Below are positions 17,688-27,476 of a stretch of DNA of 64,000 bases, piece after piece (position 1 is the stretch's first letter; each line of letters begins with the position of its first letter). A program made the position numbers and the translations under genes. Under the pieces are notes generated by a model. That model had not been told where the DNA came from. It saw nothing but the letters and a program-made list of their open reading frames with translations, and did no database searches. This DNA is from Aeromicrobium sp. Root344 (GTDB taxonomy: Bacteria > Actinomycetota > Actinomycetes > Propionibacteriales > Nocardioidaceae). Location: positions 3,099,571 to 3,163,570 of the forward strand of contig NZ_LMDH01000001.1 in the NCBI RefSeq assembly GCF_001425755.1, written 5' to 3'.

Positions 17688-18701
17688 TCAGTCGGCGGCG
17701 CGGAGCGCCTGGCGCACTTCCGCTGCGCCATGGTCGTCGGCGTCCCGCAGGCGGTCGGCGGCGAGGTCGCCGGCCCGGCGGGCAGCGTTGAGCATGTGCC
17801 GCACCTGGTCGAAGTGGTTGGTCCAGTCGCGCTTGAAGCCGTCGTTGCTGCCGACCCGCTCGTCGTCCGGGATCATGCGGCCGGCCCGGATCGCGAGCCG
17901 GATGTCCTCGAGGCGGTGCTCCGCCTGGTCGAGCGTGCGCGCGGCCTCCTGGATGGCGTCGCCCACCGCGCGTACGGCAGCCGGTCCCGAGATCGTGTGC
18001 TGTGCCGCGCTCTCGTCGTGGTCACCGGCCTCCTCGAAGGCCACATTGGTGTGGCGCGGGAGCTTCTCGTCGACCTGGTCGTCGGCGGTCTTGGCCTTCT
18101 GGACGAGCTCGGCGTACTCGTCGACGAGCCCACGGACGGTGTGCCGGTAGGCCGTGATCGCCTGCTCGACCGCGCTGCCGTCCTCGAGGAGCATGGCCTG
18201 GGCGTGTGCGCCGCCCGAGCCGTCGGCGAACGTGACGCCGGCCTGTCGCTTGAGCTGCGTCAGGTGTGAGCCCGCTGCGTCGGAGTCGATGTGGTGGATG
18301 AGCGCCTCGACGTTGGCGGGTGCGTTCTTGTGGCCGTGCAGCGCGTCTCGGAACGTGTCCCGTGCCTGGCGCCACCTGCGGCTGAGGTCGTCGACGCCGT
18401 CCTGTGCGTGCGTCAGCACGTCCGCGGCGTGATCGATCGCGTCAGCCAGCGCATCGAGCTGCTGCGAGTCGGCGTCGAGCGTACGGCCGGTGCGTTGGGC
18501 CGCGTGGGACAGCGCAAGGACGATGCGTCCGCGCTCGCCGTCCGGCGGGTTGGCCTGCTTGAGCTGATGACTCGCCTGGTCGACCTGGCGGCAGAGGCCA
18601 CGCAGACCCTGCACCGCGGTGCGGAGCTGGGCGGGCTGACCCGGGACGCGGACGGTGTCGGGCCCGATCGGCCCGGCGACGAACTCGGCGTGCAGCGTCA
18701 T
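17688..18701 (-). CDS. Hypothetical all-helical protein
   Basis: I do not recognise a family for this 337-aa protein. It is rich in Ala, Asp, Gln, His and Arg with heptad-like helices across its whole length, and it has no signal peptide or membrane segment. The first 110 residues have the helical, small-residue look of WXG100 or LXG proteins exported by type VII secretion, but no WXG motif is seen, so this is only a suggestion. AGGGGGA precedes the ATG. It stands alone, convergent with the aminotransferase. Confidence 0.75.
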   Translation of the reverse strand: MTLHAEFVAGPIGPDTVRVPGQPAQLRTAVQGLRGLCRQVDQASHQLKQANPPDGERGRIVLALSHAAQRTGRTLDADSQQLDALADAIDHAADVLTHAQDGVDDLSRRWRQARDTFRDALHGHKNAPANVEALIHHIDSDAAGSHLTQLKRQAGVTFADGSGGAHAQAMLLEDGSAVEQAITAYRHTVRGLVDEYAELVQKAKTADDQVDEKLPRHTNVAFEEAGDHDESAAQHTISGPAAVRAVGDAIQEAARTLDQAEHRLEDIRLAIRAGRMIPDDERVGSNDGFKRDWTNHFDQVRHMLNAARRAGDLAADRLRDADDHGAAEVRQALRAAD

Positions 18702-18775
18702 GATTCCCCCTGAAGTCTGACGAGTGCTGCCTGATTATTACCGAGGGCTGCGCTGCTCCGCCACTCCGAGGGCGA

Positions 18776-19174
18776 TCAGAGCCCGGACTGCTTGCGGGCG
18801 ACGAACGCCGCGACCTCGTCGCGGCGGAACCGGGCGATGGCGTCGATGAGCTCGGCCGGCAACGCCTGGTCGAGCGGCAGCTGGATCGCCGACTTGCTGG
18901 TGCGGTAGGGCGCCAGCTCGTCGGCGAACCGGGCGTACGTCGCCGCCGTCGGGAACAGGTTGAGCGACGTGTGCTCGGTGTGGCCCGCGAACTGGATCAC
19001 GACGACGCCCTCGTGCTTGTAGGCCGGGATGTTGTAACTGATCGTCTCCTCGGCGTCGGGCAGCGCGGCACGGATGATGCGGCGGGTCTCGACGAGCCGG
19101 GGCACGACGTCGTACGTCGCCGCCTCGATGTACTCGTCGACCGTCGTGAACTTCTGCTTGTCGTCAGTCACCAC
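18776..19174 (-). CDS. DUF1801 (YdhG-like) protein
   Basis: This 132-aa cytoplasmic protein has the DUF1801 pattern: EYIEAATYDVVPRLVETRRI, ETISYNIPAYKHEGVVV and a C-terminal KSAIQLPLDQALP block. The fold resembles frataxin/YdhG proteins, which have been proposed as iron chaperones, but function is unproven. GTG at 19174 or 19171 are both possible starts. It is divergent from dnaE. Confidence 0.85.
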   Translation of the reverse strand: MVTDDKQKFTTVDEYIEAATYDVVPRLVETRRIIRAALPDAEETISYNIPAYKHEGVVVIQFAGHTEHTSLNLFPTAATYARFADELAPYRTSKSAIQLPLDQALPAELIDAIARFRRDEVAAFVARKQSGL

Positions 19175-19315
19175 TCAGGTGTAGTCGACCAGCGGCCAGA
19201 AGGACAATTCGAGCGTGATGACGGGACGACACGGTCTGCGTTGGTCAGGAGCGTCAGGGCCCTCGACTAGGCTGAAGCCCTTCCCCCACGATCGCGCCGA
19301 GGAGGCCATTTTTCG

Positions 19316-22300
19316 ATGTCGAGCGACTCGCCATTCGTGCATCTGCACGTGCACACGGAGTACTCGATGCTCGACGGCCACGCCCTGCTCGACCCGTTGT
19401 TCGACCGCACCGCCGAGCTCGAGATGCCGGCCATCGCGATGACCGATCACGGCAACCTGCACGGCGCCTACGACTTCTACAGCAAGGCCAAGGCACGCGG
19501 GATCAAGCCGATCATCGGCATGGAGGCCTACCTCACGCCCAACATCCCGCGCACCGAGAAGAAGGCCGTGCAGTGGAACAAGGGCGGCGACGACGACGTC
19601 TCGGGGCGCGGCGCCTACACGCACATGACGCTGCTGTCCGAGACCACGGAGGGCATGCACAACCTGTTCCGCATCGGGTCCTACGCCAGCCTCGAGGGGC
19701 AGTACCGCAAGCCGCGCGCCGACCGCGAGCTGCTGCAGCGCTATGGCAAGGGCCTCATCGCGACGACGGGTTGCCCGTCGGGCGAGATCCAGACCTGGCT
19801 GCGCATCGGCAACTACGAGAAGGCACGTGCCTCCGCCGCGGAGTTCCAGGACATCTTCGGCAAGGAGAGCTTCTTCCTCGAGCTCATGGAGCACGGTCTC
19901 GAGATCGAGGCCCGCGTACGCGAGGGGTTGCTGCGGCTCAAGGCCGACCTCAACCTCCCGGTCATCGCGACCAACGACTCGCACTACGTCGCGCCCGAGG
20001 ACGCCGAGGCCCACGACGCGCTGCTGTGCATCGGCACCGGCACGACGCTGGCCGACCCCAAGCGGTTCCGGCTCGACGGCGGTGGCTACTACATCAAGTC
20101 CGCCAAGGAGATGCGAGACCTCTGGGAGGACCGGTTCGACCTCAAGGAGGCCTGCGACAACACCCTGCTGATCGCCGAGCGGTGCGAGGTCGAGTTCACC
20201 GAGTCCAACGGTGGCTACATGGCACGGGCCGACATCCCCGCCGGCGAGACCGAGGAGAGCTGGTTCGTCAAGGAGGTGTGGCGCGGCATCGAGTCGCGCT
20301 ACCCCGGCGACAAGCTGACCCCCGAGGTTCGCGCCCGCACCGAGATGGAGCTCGAGGTCGTCCGCGACAAGGGCTACTGCGGCTACTACCTCGTGGTCGC
20401 CGACTTCATCAACTGGGCCAAGGACAACGGCATCCGCGTCGGCCCCGGTCGTGGCTCCGGCGCCGGCTCGATCGCCGCCTACGCGCTGCGGATCACCGAC
20501 CTGTGCCCGCTGACCCACGGCCTGATCTTCGAGCGCTTCCTCAACCCCGAACGCCCCTCGATGCCCGACTTCGACATCGACTTCGACGAGCGCCGTCGCG
20601 GCGAGGTCATCCGCTACGTCAGCAACAAGTACGGCGAGGAGCGCGTCGCGATGATCGCGACGTTCGGGCGGCTCAAGTCCAAGGCCGCGATCAAGGACGC
20701 CGCGCGCGTCATGGACTACCCGTTCGGTCACGGCGAGCGCATCACCAAGGCGCTGCCGCCCGACATCATGGGCAAGGGCGTCGCCCTGCGCGACATCTTC
20801 GACAAGGACCACAAGCGCTACGGCGATGGCGCCGACTTCCGCCGGATGTACGAGGACGACGCCGACGTCCGCAAGATCTATGACACCGCGCTGGGGCTCG
20901 AGGGTCAGGTCCGCCAGTGGGGCGTCCACGCGGCCGGCGTCATCATGTCGAGCGACCCCTTGATCGACATCGTCCCGATCATGAAGCGCGAGCAGGACGG
21001 CGCGATCATCACCCAGTTCGACTACCCGATGTGCGAGGCGCTCGGGCTGGTCAAGATGGATTTCCTGGGCCTGCGCAACCTCACGGTGCTCGACGACGCG
21101 CTCGAGAACATCAAGCGCAACCGCGACATCGACCTGGTCCTCGAGGACCTCACGTTCGACGACCCCGCGACGTACGACCTGCTGGCCCGCGGCGACACGC
21201 TCGGCGTCTTCCAGCTCGACGGCGGGCCCATGCGGGCGCTCCTGCGCAGCATGAAGCCCGACAAGTTCGAGGACATCTCGGCAGTCGGCGCGCTCTACCG
21301 GCCCGGCCCGATGGGTGCGGACTCGCACAACAAGTACGCCCGCCGCAAGAACGGCCGCGAGCCGATCGACCCGATCCACCCTGAGCTCGAGGAGCCGCTC
21401 GCCAAGGTGCTCGGCGAGACCTACGGCTTGATCGTCTATCAAGAGCAGGTCATGGAGATCGCGCAGGTCCTGGCCGGGTTCTCGCTCGGACAAGCCGACA
21501 ACCTGCGGCGCGCGATGGGCAAGAAGAAGAAGTCCGAGCTCGACAAGCAGTACGCAGGGTTCCAGGCCGGCATGCTCGAGCGCGGCTACTCCCAGAAGGC
21601 GATCACGACGCTGTGGGACATCCTGCTGCCGTTCTCGGACTACGCCTTCAACAAGGCACACTCCGCCGCCTACGGCGTCATCTCCTACTGGACGGCCTAC
21701 CTCAAGGCCAACTATCCGGCCGAGTACATGGCGGCCCTCCTCACCAGCACCCGCGGTGACAAGGACAAGTCGGCGATCTACCTCAACGAGTGCCGTCGCA
21801 TGGGCATCAAGGTGCTGCCGCCCGACGTCAACGAGTCGGTCTCCAACTTCGCCTCGGTCGGCGCCGACATCCGGTTCGGCCTCGGCGCGATCCGCAACAT
21901 CGGCGAGAACGTGGTCGCCGGCATCGTCGAGGGCCGCACCACGAACGGTCCCTACACCGACTTCAACGACTTCCTCGGCAAGGTCCCGACCCTCGTCTGC
22001 AACAAGCGGGTCCTCGACTCGCTGATCAAGGCCGGGGCGTTCGACTCACTGGGCCACCGTCGCCGTGCCCTGACGACCGTTGCCGAAGAGGGGGTCGACC
22101 TCTACATCGACCTCAAGCGCCAGGCTGCCATCGGCCAGGACTCACTGTTCGGTGGCGAGGACGACGCGTTCACCGGCGGCACGGTCGAGGTGCCCGACAC
22201 GATGCCGGAGTGGGAGAAGACCCAGCTGCTGGCGTTCGAGCGCGACATGCTCGGCCTCTACGTCTCCGACCACCCGTTGCAGGGGCTCGAGCACGTGCTG

Positions 22301-22849
22301 CGAGCCAGCAGCGACTGCACGGTCGGCGAGCTGCTCACCGATCTCGACCGGCCAGACGGCAGCACCGTACGCATCTGCGGCCTCATCACGGGTGTGCAGC
22401 GCCGCATGAGCAAGAAGGGGGACTCGTGGGCCTCGGTCACGATCGAGGATCTCGAGGGTGGCATCGAGGTCATGGTGTTCCCGGGCGCCTACCAGCTGGC
22501 GATGCCGGTGCTGATCCCCGACACGATCGTCGTGGTCAAGGGTCGCGTGCGCCGCAAGGACGAGGGTGTGGAGCTCAACGCCCTCGAGGTGACCCTGCCG
22601 GCGATGAACACCGGCGGCCCCGATCGCCCGCTCGTCGTGAGCCTGCCGGTCGCCCGCTGCACGACCGACACGATCGGCACGTTCAAGCAGGTGCTCGCCG
22701 CGCACCCGGGCGTCTCCGAGGTGCACCTGCGGCTGATCGGCAACGGCTCGACCAAGGTCATGCGACTCGACGACAGCCTGCGTGTGGCACAGTCGTCGTC
22801 GTTGATCGCCGACCTCAAAGAGCTGCTGGGCCCCCATTGCCTTTCCTGA
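19316..22849 (+). CDS. dnaE: DNA polymerase III subunit alpha DnaE1
   Basis: This 1177-aa replicative polymerase subunit carries an N-terminal PHP domain with an intact metal site (HLHVHTEYS, DHGNLHG, TGCPSGEIQ, ATNDSHYV). In Actinobacteria this domain supplies the 3'-5' proofreading. The polymerase core has PDFDIDFDERRR near residue 418 with the catalytic aspartates. A helix-hairpin-helix region and an OB fold lie in the C-terminal third. A GAGGAGG ribosome-binding site lies before the ATG, and a TAGGCT box (19268-19273) may be the promoter. The small gene at 22837 starts inside its last codons. Confidence 0.98.
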   Translation: MSSDSPFVHLHVHTEYSMLDGHALLDPLFDRTAELEMPAIAMTDHGNLHGAYDFYSKAKARGIKPIIGMEAYLTPNIPRTEKKAVQWNKGGDDDVSGRGAYTHMTLLSETTEGMHNLFRIGSYASLEGQYRKPRADRELLQRYGKGLIATTGCPSGEIQTWLRIGNYEKARASAAEFQDIFGKESFFLELMEHGLEIEARVREGLLRLKADLNLPVIATNDSHYVAPEDAEAHDALLCIGTGTTLADPKRFRLDGGGYYIKSAKEMRDLWEDRFDLKEACDNTLLIAERCEVEFTESNGGYMARADIPAGETEESWFVKEVWRGIESRYPGDKLTPEVRARTEMELEVVRDKGYCGYYLVVADFINWAKDNGIRVGPGRGSGAGSIAAYALRITDLCPLTHGLIFERFLNPERPSMPDFDIDFDERRRGEVIRYVSNKYGEERVAMIATFGRLKSKAAIKDAARVMDYPFGHGERITKALPPDIMGKGVALRDIFDKDHKRYGDGADFRRMYEDDADVRKIYDTALGLEGQVRQWGVHAAGVIMSSDPLIDIVPIMKREQDGAIITQFDYPMCEALGLVKMDFLGLRNLTVLDDALENIKRNRDIDLVLEDLTFDDPATYDLLARGDTLGVFQLDGGPMRALLRSMKPDKFEDISAVGALYRPGPMGADSHNKYARRKNGREPIDPIHPELEEPLAKVLGETYGLIVYQEQVMEIAQVLAGFSLGQADNLRRAMGKKKKSELDKQYAGFQAGMLERGYSQKAITTLWDILLPFSDYAFNKAHSAAYGVISYWTAYLKANYPAEYMAALLTSTRGDKDKSAIYLNECRRMGIKVLPPDVNESVSNFASVGADIRFGLGAIRNIGENVVAGIVEGRTTNGPYTDFNDFLGKVPTLVCNKRVLDSLIKAGAFDSLGHRRRALTTVAEEGVDLYIDLKRQAAIGQDSLFGGEDDAFTGGTVEVPDTMPEWEKTQLLAFERDMLGLYVSDHPLQGLEHVLRASSDCTVGELLTDLDRPDGSTVRICGLITGVQRRMSKKGDSWASVTIEDLEGGIEVMVFPGAYQLAMPVLIPDTIVVVKGRVRRKDEGVELNALEVTLPAMNTGGPDRPLVVSLPVARCTTDTIGTFKQVLAAHPGVSEVHLRLIGNGSTKVMRLDDSLRVAQSSSLIADLKELLGPHCLS

Positions 22850-23331
22850 GAAGACTTCTGTTCTCTGTCGCCGCGACGCTCGTCCTGGGTGTCGCGGCAG
22901 CTTTCGTGTGGGAACGGATCGCCGACCCGGCCGACTGGGAGGTGACCCGGACGGGCCTCTCGATGGGCGAGGCGGCGTCCGAGGGCCAGTTCGGGGTCGT
23001 CGCGATGTTCGTCCTGGTGGGTGTGGTCGCGTCCCTCGCTCTCGGTGCTTTCGCGGCTCTGGCACTCCGGTCCCTCGAGTGGGTCGCGGTCCCGGTCATC
23101 GTCGTGCTGACGTCGATCGCAGCGGTGATCGCGTGGCGCCTCGGCATCGTGCTGGGTCCGCCCGACCCGTCGACGGTCAAGGACGTGTCCGTCGGCGACC
23201 AGGTCCCGGCCCGGCTGGCGATCGACAGCATCGTGCCGTTCCTGGTATGGCCGGTCTTCGGGCTCGTCGGATTCATCGTCACGACACTGCTCGGCACCCG
23301 TCTGGATGAGTCCGAGCAGCTCTACAGCTAG
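22837..23331 (+). CDS. Small four-helix membrane protein, unknown
   Basis: This 164-aa protein has four predicted transmembrane helices (about residues 6-24, 48-72, 78-100 and 135-158) and an acidic extracytoplasmic loop. I do not recognise the family. The TTG at 22837 is the only candidate start before the first helix; it lies 13 nt inside dnaE, so expression probably depends on coupling with it. The stop codon overlaps the ybaK stop on the other strand, sharing the tetramer CTAG. Confidence 0.72.
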   Translation: MPFLRRLLFSVAATLVLGVAAAFVWERIADPADWEVTRTGLSMGEAASEGQFGVVAMFVLVGVVASLALGAFAALALRSLEWVAVPVIVVLTSIAAVIAWRLGIVLGPPDPSTVKDVSVGDQVPARLAIDSIVPFLVWPVFGLVGFIVTTLLGTRLDESEQLYS

Positions 23332-23819
23332 CGTGCGATCCGCGCCACCACCGCGTCCGTCAGCAGGATGAGGTCGCTGGGCTGCACCTCGGCCTCGAGC
23401 CCCCGACGGCCACCGGACACGAAGATCGTGGGCCACTGTGCTGAGGTCTTGTCGATGACGGTGCGGTGCTTGCGTTTCTGACCGAGCGGCGAGATCCCGC
23501 CGATGACGTAGCCCGTGGCCCGCTGCGCCTGGGCGGCATCAGCCATCTGTGCGCGCTTGCCGCCCAGCGCGTCAGCGAGCGCCTTGAGGTCGAGCGAGCC
23601 CATGACCGGCACCACGCCGACGCACAGCTCGCCGTCGACCTCGGCCATCAACGTCTTGAACACCCGACCCGGCTCGACGCCGAGCGCGGCCGCCGCTTCC
23701 ATGCCGAACGAGTCGGCGCGCGGATCGTGAACGTACGTGTGGGGGGTGAACGGGATGTTGGCGCGGTGCAGCGCGACGAACGCAGGTGTTGCGTCGGTGG
23801 GCTTCTTGTTGGCGGCCAC
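23328..23819 (-). CDS. ybaK: YbaK/EbsC family Cys-tRNA(Pro) deacylase
   Basis: This 163-aa trans-editing protein hydrolyses mischarged aminoacyl-tRNA. It has the YbaK fold with the essential Lys in VFKTLMAEVDG and the GISPLGQKRKH motif. GTG at 23819 is chosen because a minus-strand TACCGT box (23826-23831) ends 6 nt before it, so the transcript is probably leaderless. It is divergent from hisD with only 34 nt between starts. Confidence 0.92.
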   Translation of the reverse strand: MAANKKPTDATPAFVALHRANIPFTPHTYVHDPRADSFGMEAAAALGVEPGRVFKTLMAEVDGELCVGVVPVMGSLDLKALADALGGKRAQMADAAQAQRATGYVIGGISPLGQKRKHRTVIDKTSAQWPTIFVSGGRRGLEAEVQPSDLILLTDAVVARIAR

Positions 23820-23825
23820 CAGTCC

Positions 23826-23846
23826 ACGGTAGCCCGTCCGTAGACT
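23826..23846. promoter_or_regulatory. Divergent ybaK/hisD -10 boxes
   Basis: The minus-strand TACCGT (23826-23831) ends 6 nt before the ybaK GTG. The plus-strand TAGACT (23841-23846) ends 7 nt before the hisD GTG. Two leaderless promoters are packed into the 34-nt gap, so the -35 region of each lies under the other or inside the opposite gene. Confidence 0.6.
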
Positions 23847-23853
23847 TGCCGTC

Positions 23854-25167
23854 GTGATGCGACGTCTCGACCTGAGAAATCTCGAGCCCGCTGCCGAGGA
23901 GTGGCAGAGGGTCTACAGCGCTGCCGTGCCGCGCGCCGAGGTGGACGTCGAGCACGCCATGGCCGCGGTGCGGCCGATCTGCGAGGACGTGAAGTCGCGT
24001 GGCGCCGATGCGGTGCTCGATGCGGGGGAGCGCTTCGACGGCGTACGTCCTGCGCAGCTCCGGGTCCCGGTCACTGCGATCAGCCGTGCCCTCGAGCTTC
24101 TCGCGCCCGACATCCGTGCCGGCCTGGAGGAGTCGATCCGCCGGCTGCGGCAGACCTGCGAGGCCGAGCTCGAGCACACGCTGGTCACCGACGTCGCGCC
24201 CGGCGCCACGGTCGAGCGCCGGATCGTCCCCATGCAGCGCGTCGGTCTCTATGTCCCCGGTGGCCTTGCGCCCCTGGTCAGCACCGTCATCATGAATGCC
24301 GTCCCGGCGCAGGTCGCGGGCGTGCCGGGGATCGCGCTGGCGAGCCCGCCCAACGCCGAGTTCGACGGACTGCCGCACCCCACGATCCTCGCCGCATGCG
24401 GACTGCTGGGCATCGACGAGGTCTACTCCGCCGGTGGCGCCCAAGCGCTTGCGATGTTCGCCTACGGTGCGGGGGAGTGCCGACCGGTCAACCTGATCAC
24501 GGGGCCGGGCAACATCTACGTCGCAGCGGCCAAGCGCTACCTGCAGGGCACCGTCAGCATCGACGCCGAGGCCGGCCCGACGGAGATCGCGATCATCGCC
24601 GACGACACCGCCGACGCGGCGTACGTCGCGGCCGACCTGATCAGCCAGGCCGAGCATGACCCGATGGCAGCCAGCGTGCTGATCACGGACAGTGACCAGC
24701 TGGCCGATGCGGTCGACTCGGCGCTGCTCGACCAACTCGGCTCGGCGAAGCACGCCGACCGCATCCGCACGGCACTCGAGGGTCAGCAGTCGGCGACCGT
24801 GCTCGTGCGCGACATCGACCAGGCCGTCCAGGTCGCCAACGGTTATGCCGCCGAGCACCTCGAGATCCAGACGGCCGGCGCGGCCGGCGTCGCCGCCCGC
24901 ATCGTCAATGCCGGGGCGGTGTTCGTCGGCTCCCACACGCCGGTGTCGCTCGGCGACTACGCCGCAGGTTCCAACCACGTGCTTCCGACCGCCGGCTGCG
25001 CGTGCCACTCCTCGGGACTGTCTGTGCGCGCGTTCTGCAAGAACATGCACGTCGTGACCTACGACGAGACCGCGCTGCGCGAGGTCGGCGACCACGTCGT
25101 GACGCTCGCCGAGGCGGAGAACCTGCCGTCGCACGGCGCCGCCGTGTCGATCCGGATGTCGCGCTGA
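23854..25167 (+). CDS. hisD: Histidinol dehydrogenase
   Basis: HisD oxidises L-histidinol to L-histidine with two NAD+ and a zinc ion. The 437-aa protein shows [51 protein letters not shown] and [20 protein letters not shown], which carry the zinc and substrate ligands. GTG at 23854 fits a leaderless start; the ATG at 23857 is one codon later. The stop shares one base with the hisC ATG (TGATG). Confidence 0.97.
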   Translation: MMRRLDLRNLEPAAEEWQRVYSAAVPRAEVDVEHAMAAVRPICEDVKSRGADAVLDAGERFDGVRPAQLRVPVTAISRALELLAPDIRAGLEESIRRLRQTCEAELEHTLVTDVAPGATVERRIVPMQRVGLYVPGGLAPLVSTVIMNAVPAQVAGVPGIALASPPNAEFDGLPHPTILAACGLLGIDEVYSAGGAQALAMFAYGAGECRPVNLITGPGNIYVAAAKRYLQGTVSIDAEAGPTEIAIIADDTADAAYVAADLISQAEHDPMAASVLITDSDQLADAVDSALLDQLGSAKHADRIRTALEGQQSATVLVRDIDQAVQVANGYAAEHLEIQTAGAAGVAARIVNAGAVFVGSHTPVSLGDYAAGSNHVLPTAGCACHSSGLSVRAFCKNMHVVTYDETALREVGDHVVTLAEAENLPSHGAAVSIRMSR

Positions 25168-26243
25168 TGCCGTTGCCGGCCTGGGTGCCGATCCGCGAGG
25201 AGCTGCGCGACGACGAGCCCTACGGTGCGCCGCAGCTCGACGTCCCGGTGCAGCTCAACACCAACGAGAATCCCTACGGTCCGAGCGAGATCGTGGCGCA
25301 GGACATCGGCGACTCGGTGCGTGATGCGGCGCTGTCCCTCAATCGCTACCCCGACCGCGAGGCGATCGGGCTCCGCACGGCTCTCGCGGCGTACCTGGGG
25401 CACGGGCTGACGCCCGACCGCGTCTGGGCGGCCAACGGCTCCAACGAGATCATGCAGCAGGTGCTGCAGGCTTTCGGCGGTCCGGGGCGCACTGCGGTGT
25501 CGTTCGCACCCACGTACTCGATGTATCCCGAGTACGCCCGCAACACGCACACCCGCTGGGTCGCGGGCCGTCGGCTCGACGACTTCGGACTCGACGTGGA
25601 CGGAGCGCTCGAGCTGATCGCGGCCGAACAGCCCGACGTCGTCATCCTCACCTCGCCCAACAACCCGACAGGGACGGCGCTCGATCCCGCGCACACCCGT
25701 GCGATCGCCGAGGCGGCGCCCGGCATCGTCGTCGTGGACGAGGCGTACGCGGAGTTCCGGCGTGATGGCACGCCGAGCGCGCTGGAGCTGCTCGATGAGT
25801 TCCCCCGGCTGCTGGTCACCCGCACGATGAGCAAGGCGTTCGCGCTCGCCGGCGGCCGACTCGGCTATGTCGCGGCGAACGCCGGCATCATCGACGCCCT
25901 GCGCATCGTCCGGCTGCCCTACCATCTGTCCGCCGTGAGCCAGGCCGCTGCGACCGCCGCGCTGCGCCATGAGGACGAGCTGCTGGCCCAGGTCGACGCA
26001 CTCAGGGGCACCCGCGACGAGACCGCCGCGTGGCTGCGTGAGCAGGGATTCGACGTTGCGGAGTCCGATGCCAACTTCATCCTGTTCGGCCGGTTCGACG
26101 ACCGCCACGCGGTCTGGCAGGGCCTGCTCGACCTGGGAGTCCTGATCCGCGAGGTCGGACCCCTAGAATGGCTGCGCGTGTCGATCGGCACGCCGGACGA
26201 AATGACCGCGTTCCGCCACGCACTCCTGGAGGTGACCCGATGA
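25167..26243 (+). CDS. hisC: Histidinol-phosphate aminotransferase
   Basis: HisC converts imidazole-acetol phosphate and glutamate to histidinol phosphate. The 358-aa PLP enzyme has [11 protein letters not shown] near the N-terminus, [19 protein letters not shown] and the PLP-lysine motif [17 protein letters not shown]. Its start overlaps hisD by 1 nt and hisB overlaps its stop by 4 nt. The order hisD-hisC-hisB-hisH is the common actinobacterial one. Confidence 0.97.
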   Translation: MPLPAWVPIREELRDDEPYGAPQLDVPVQLNTNENPYGPSEIVAQDIGDSVRDAALSLNRYPDREAIGLRTALAAYLGHGLTPDRVWAANGSNEIMQQVLQAFGGPGRTAVSFAPTYSMYPEYARNTHTRWVAGRRLDDFGLDVDGALELIAAEQPDVVILTSPNNPTGTALDPAHTRAIAEAAPGIVVVDEAYAEFRRDGTPSALELLDEFPRLLVTRTMSKAFALAGGRLGYVAANAGIIDALRIVRLPYHLSAVSQAAATAALRHEDELLAQVDALRGTRDETAAWLREQGFDVAESDANFILFGRFDDRHAVWQGLLDLGVLIREVGPLEWLRVSIGTPDEMTAFRHALLEVTR

Positions 26244-26839
26244 CCCGCACTGCGCGCATCGAGCGGAAGACCTCGGAGTCGCATGTCGTCGTCGAGATCG
26301 ATCTCGACGGGTCCGGCATCAACGACATCTCCACTGGTGTCGGCTTCTACGACCACATGCTGACCGCCTTCTCGCGGCACTCGCTGATCGACCTGACGGT
26401 CAAGTCCGAGGGCGATCTGCACATCGACGCGCACCACACGGTCGAGGACACCGCGATCTGCCTCGGCGAGGCGATCCGCGAGGCACTCGGCGACAAGGTC
26501 GGCATCCGCCGCTACGGCGACGCGCTCGTGCCCCTCGACGAGTCGATCGCACAGGCCGTCGTCGACGTCTCCGGGCGGCCCTACTTCGTGCACTCCGGCG
26601 AGCCCGACCGGCAGATCACGGCGATCATCGGTGGCCAGTACACCGGCGCGCTGACCGCGCATGTCCTCGAGTCGATCGCGCACCACGCCGGGATCACGAT
26701 GCACGTACGCCTGCTCGATGGCCGCGACCCGCACCACATCGCCGAGGCGCAGTTCAAGGCAGTCGCACGTGCGCTGCGTGACGCCGTCGCGATCGACCCG
26801 CGCGAATCGGGGATCCCGAGCACGAAGGGTGCTCTGTGA
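26240..26839 (+). CDS. hisB: Imidazoleglycerol-phosphate dehydratase
   Basis: HisB dehydrates imidazole glycerol phosphate to imidazole acetol phosphate with manganese. The 199-aa monofunctional enzyme has the duplicated metal-binding motifs [14 protein letters not shown] and the later [10 protein letters not shown], plus GFYDHML. The ATG overlaps the hisC stop (ATGA) and the stop overlaps hisH (GTGA). Confidence 0.97.
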   Translation: MTRTARIERKTSESHVVVEIDLDGSGINDISTGVGFYDHMLTAFSRHSLIDLTVKSEGDLHIDAHHTVEDTAICLGEAIREALGDKVGIRRYGDALVPLDESIAQAVVDVSGRPYFVHSGEPDRQITAIIGGQYTGALTAHVLESIAHHAGITMHVRLLDGRDPHHIAEAQFKAVARALRDAVAIDPRESGIPSTKGAL

Positions 26840-27471
26840 CCCGACCGCGCGTTGCGGTGCTCGACTACGGCTCAGGCAATCTGCGATCGGCAGTACGTGC
26901 GATCGAACGCGCCGGCGCCGAGGCCATTCTCACCAGCGACGCGACCACGGCCGTCGAGGCCGACGGACTGCTCGTGCCCGGTGTCGGCGCGTTCGAGGCG
27001 TGCATGCGTGGGCTCGTCGGTGTCGACGGTGTGCGCATCGTCGAGCGCCGGCTGATCGCCAACCGGCCGGTGCTGGGCATCTGCGTCGGCATGCAGATCC
27101 TGTTCGCCGAGGGCATCGAGCACGGCGTGCGCACCGAGGGCTGCGGCGAGCTGCCCGGCATCGTCGAGCGACTCCAGGCGCCGATCGTGCCGCACATGGG
27201 CTGGAACACCGTCGAGCCCGGTGACGGCTCACGGATGTTCGCCGGCATCGAGGACGAGCGGTTCTACTTCGTGCACTCCTACGGCGTACGCGACTGGGTG
27301 CTCGACCAGCCGCCGGCGATGCCGGATCCGGCCGTGACCTGGACCGAGTACGCGGGCGATCGCTTCGTCGCGGCCGCCGAGCACGGGCCGCTGTGGGCGA
27401 CGCAGTTCCATCCCGAGAAGTCGGGCGACGCCGGGTCCCAGCTGCTGAAGAACTGGCTCGCGACCCTCTAG
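26836..27471 (+). CDS. hisH: Imidazole glycerol phosphate synthase glutaminase subunit HisH
   Basis: HisH is the class I glutamine amidotransferase that feeds ammonia to HisF. The 211-aa protein has the oxyanion region [11 protein letters not shown], the nucleophile motif [10 protein letters not shown] (Cys) and the His-Glu pair in TQFHPEKSG. Its partner hisF lies 2.2 kb downstream, past hisA and two minus-strand genes, so this his operon is interrupted. Confidence 0.97.
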   Translation: MTRPRVAVLDYGSGNLRSAVRAIERAGAEAILTSDATTAVEADGLLVPGVGAFEACMRGLVGVDGVRIVERRLIANRPVLGICVGMQILFAEGIEHGVRTEGCGELPGIVERLQAPIVPHMGWNTVEPGDGSRMFAGIEDERFYFVHSYGVRDWVLDQPPAMPDPAVTWTEYAGDRFVAAAEHGPLWATQFHPEKSGDAGSQLLKNWLATL

Positions 27472-27476
27472 GTCAC

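Noticed and set aside
19175..21661. Very long minus-strand open frame (over 800 codons) across dnaE
   Set aside because: It is antisense to a complete dnaE, its composition (Val/Leu/Asp/Arg/Gly-rich without motifs) is what GC-rich antisense frames give, and no start signal precedes it.
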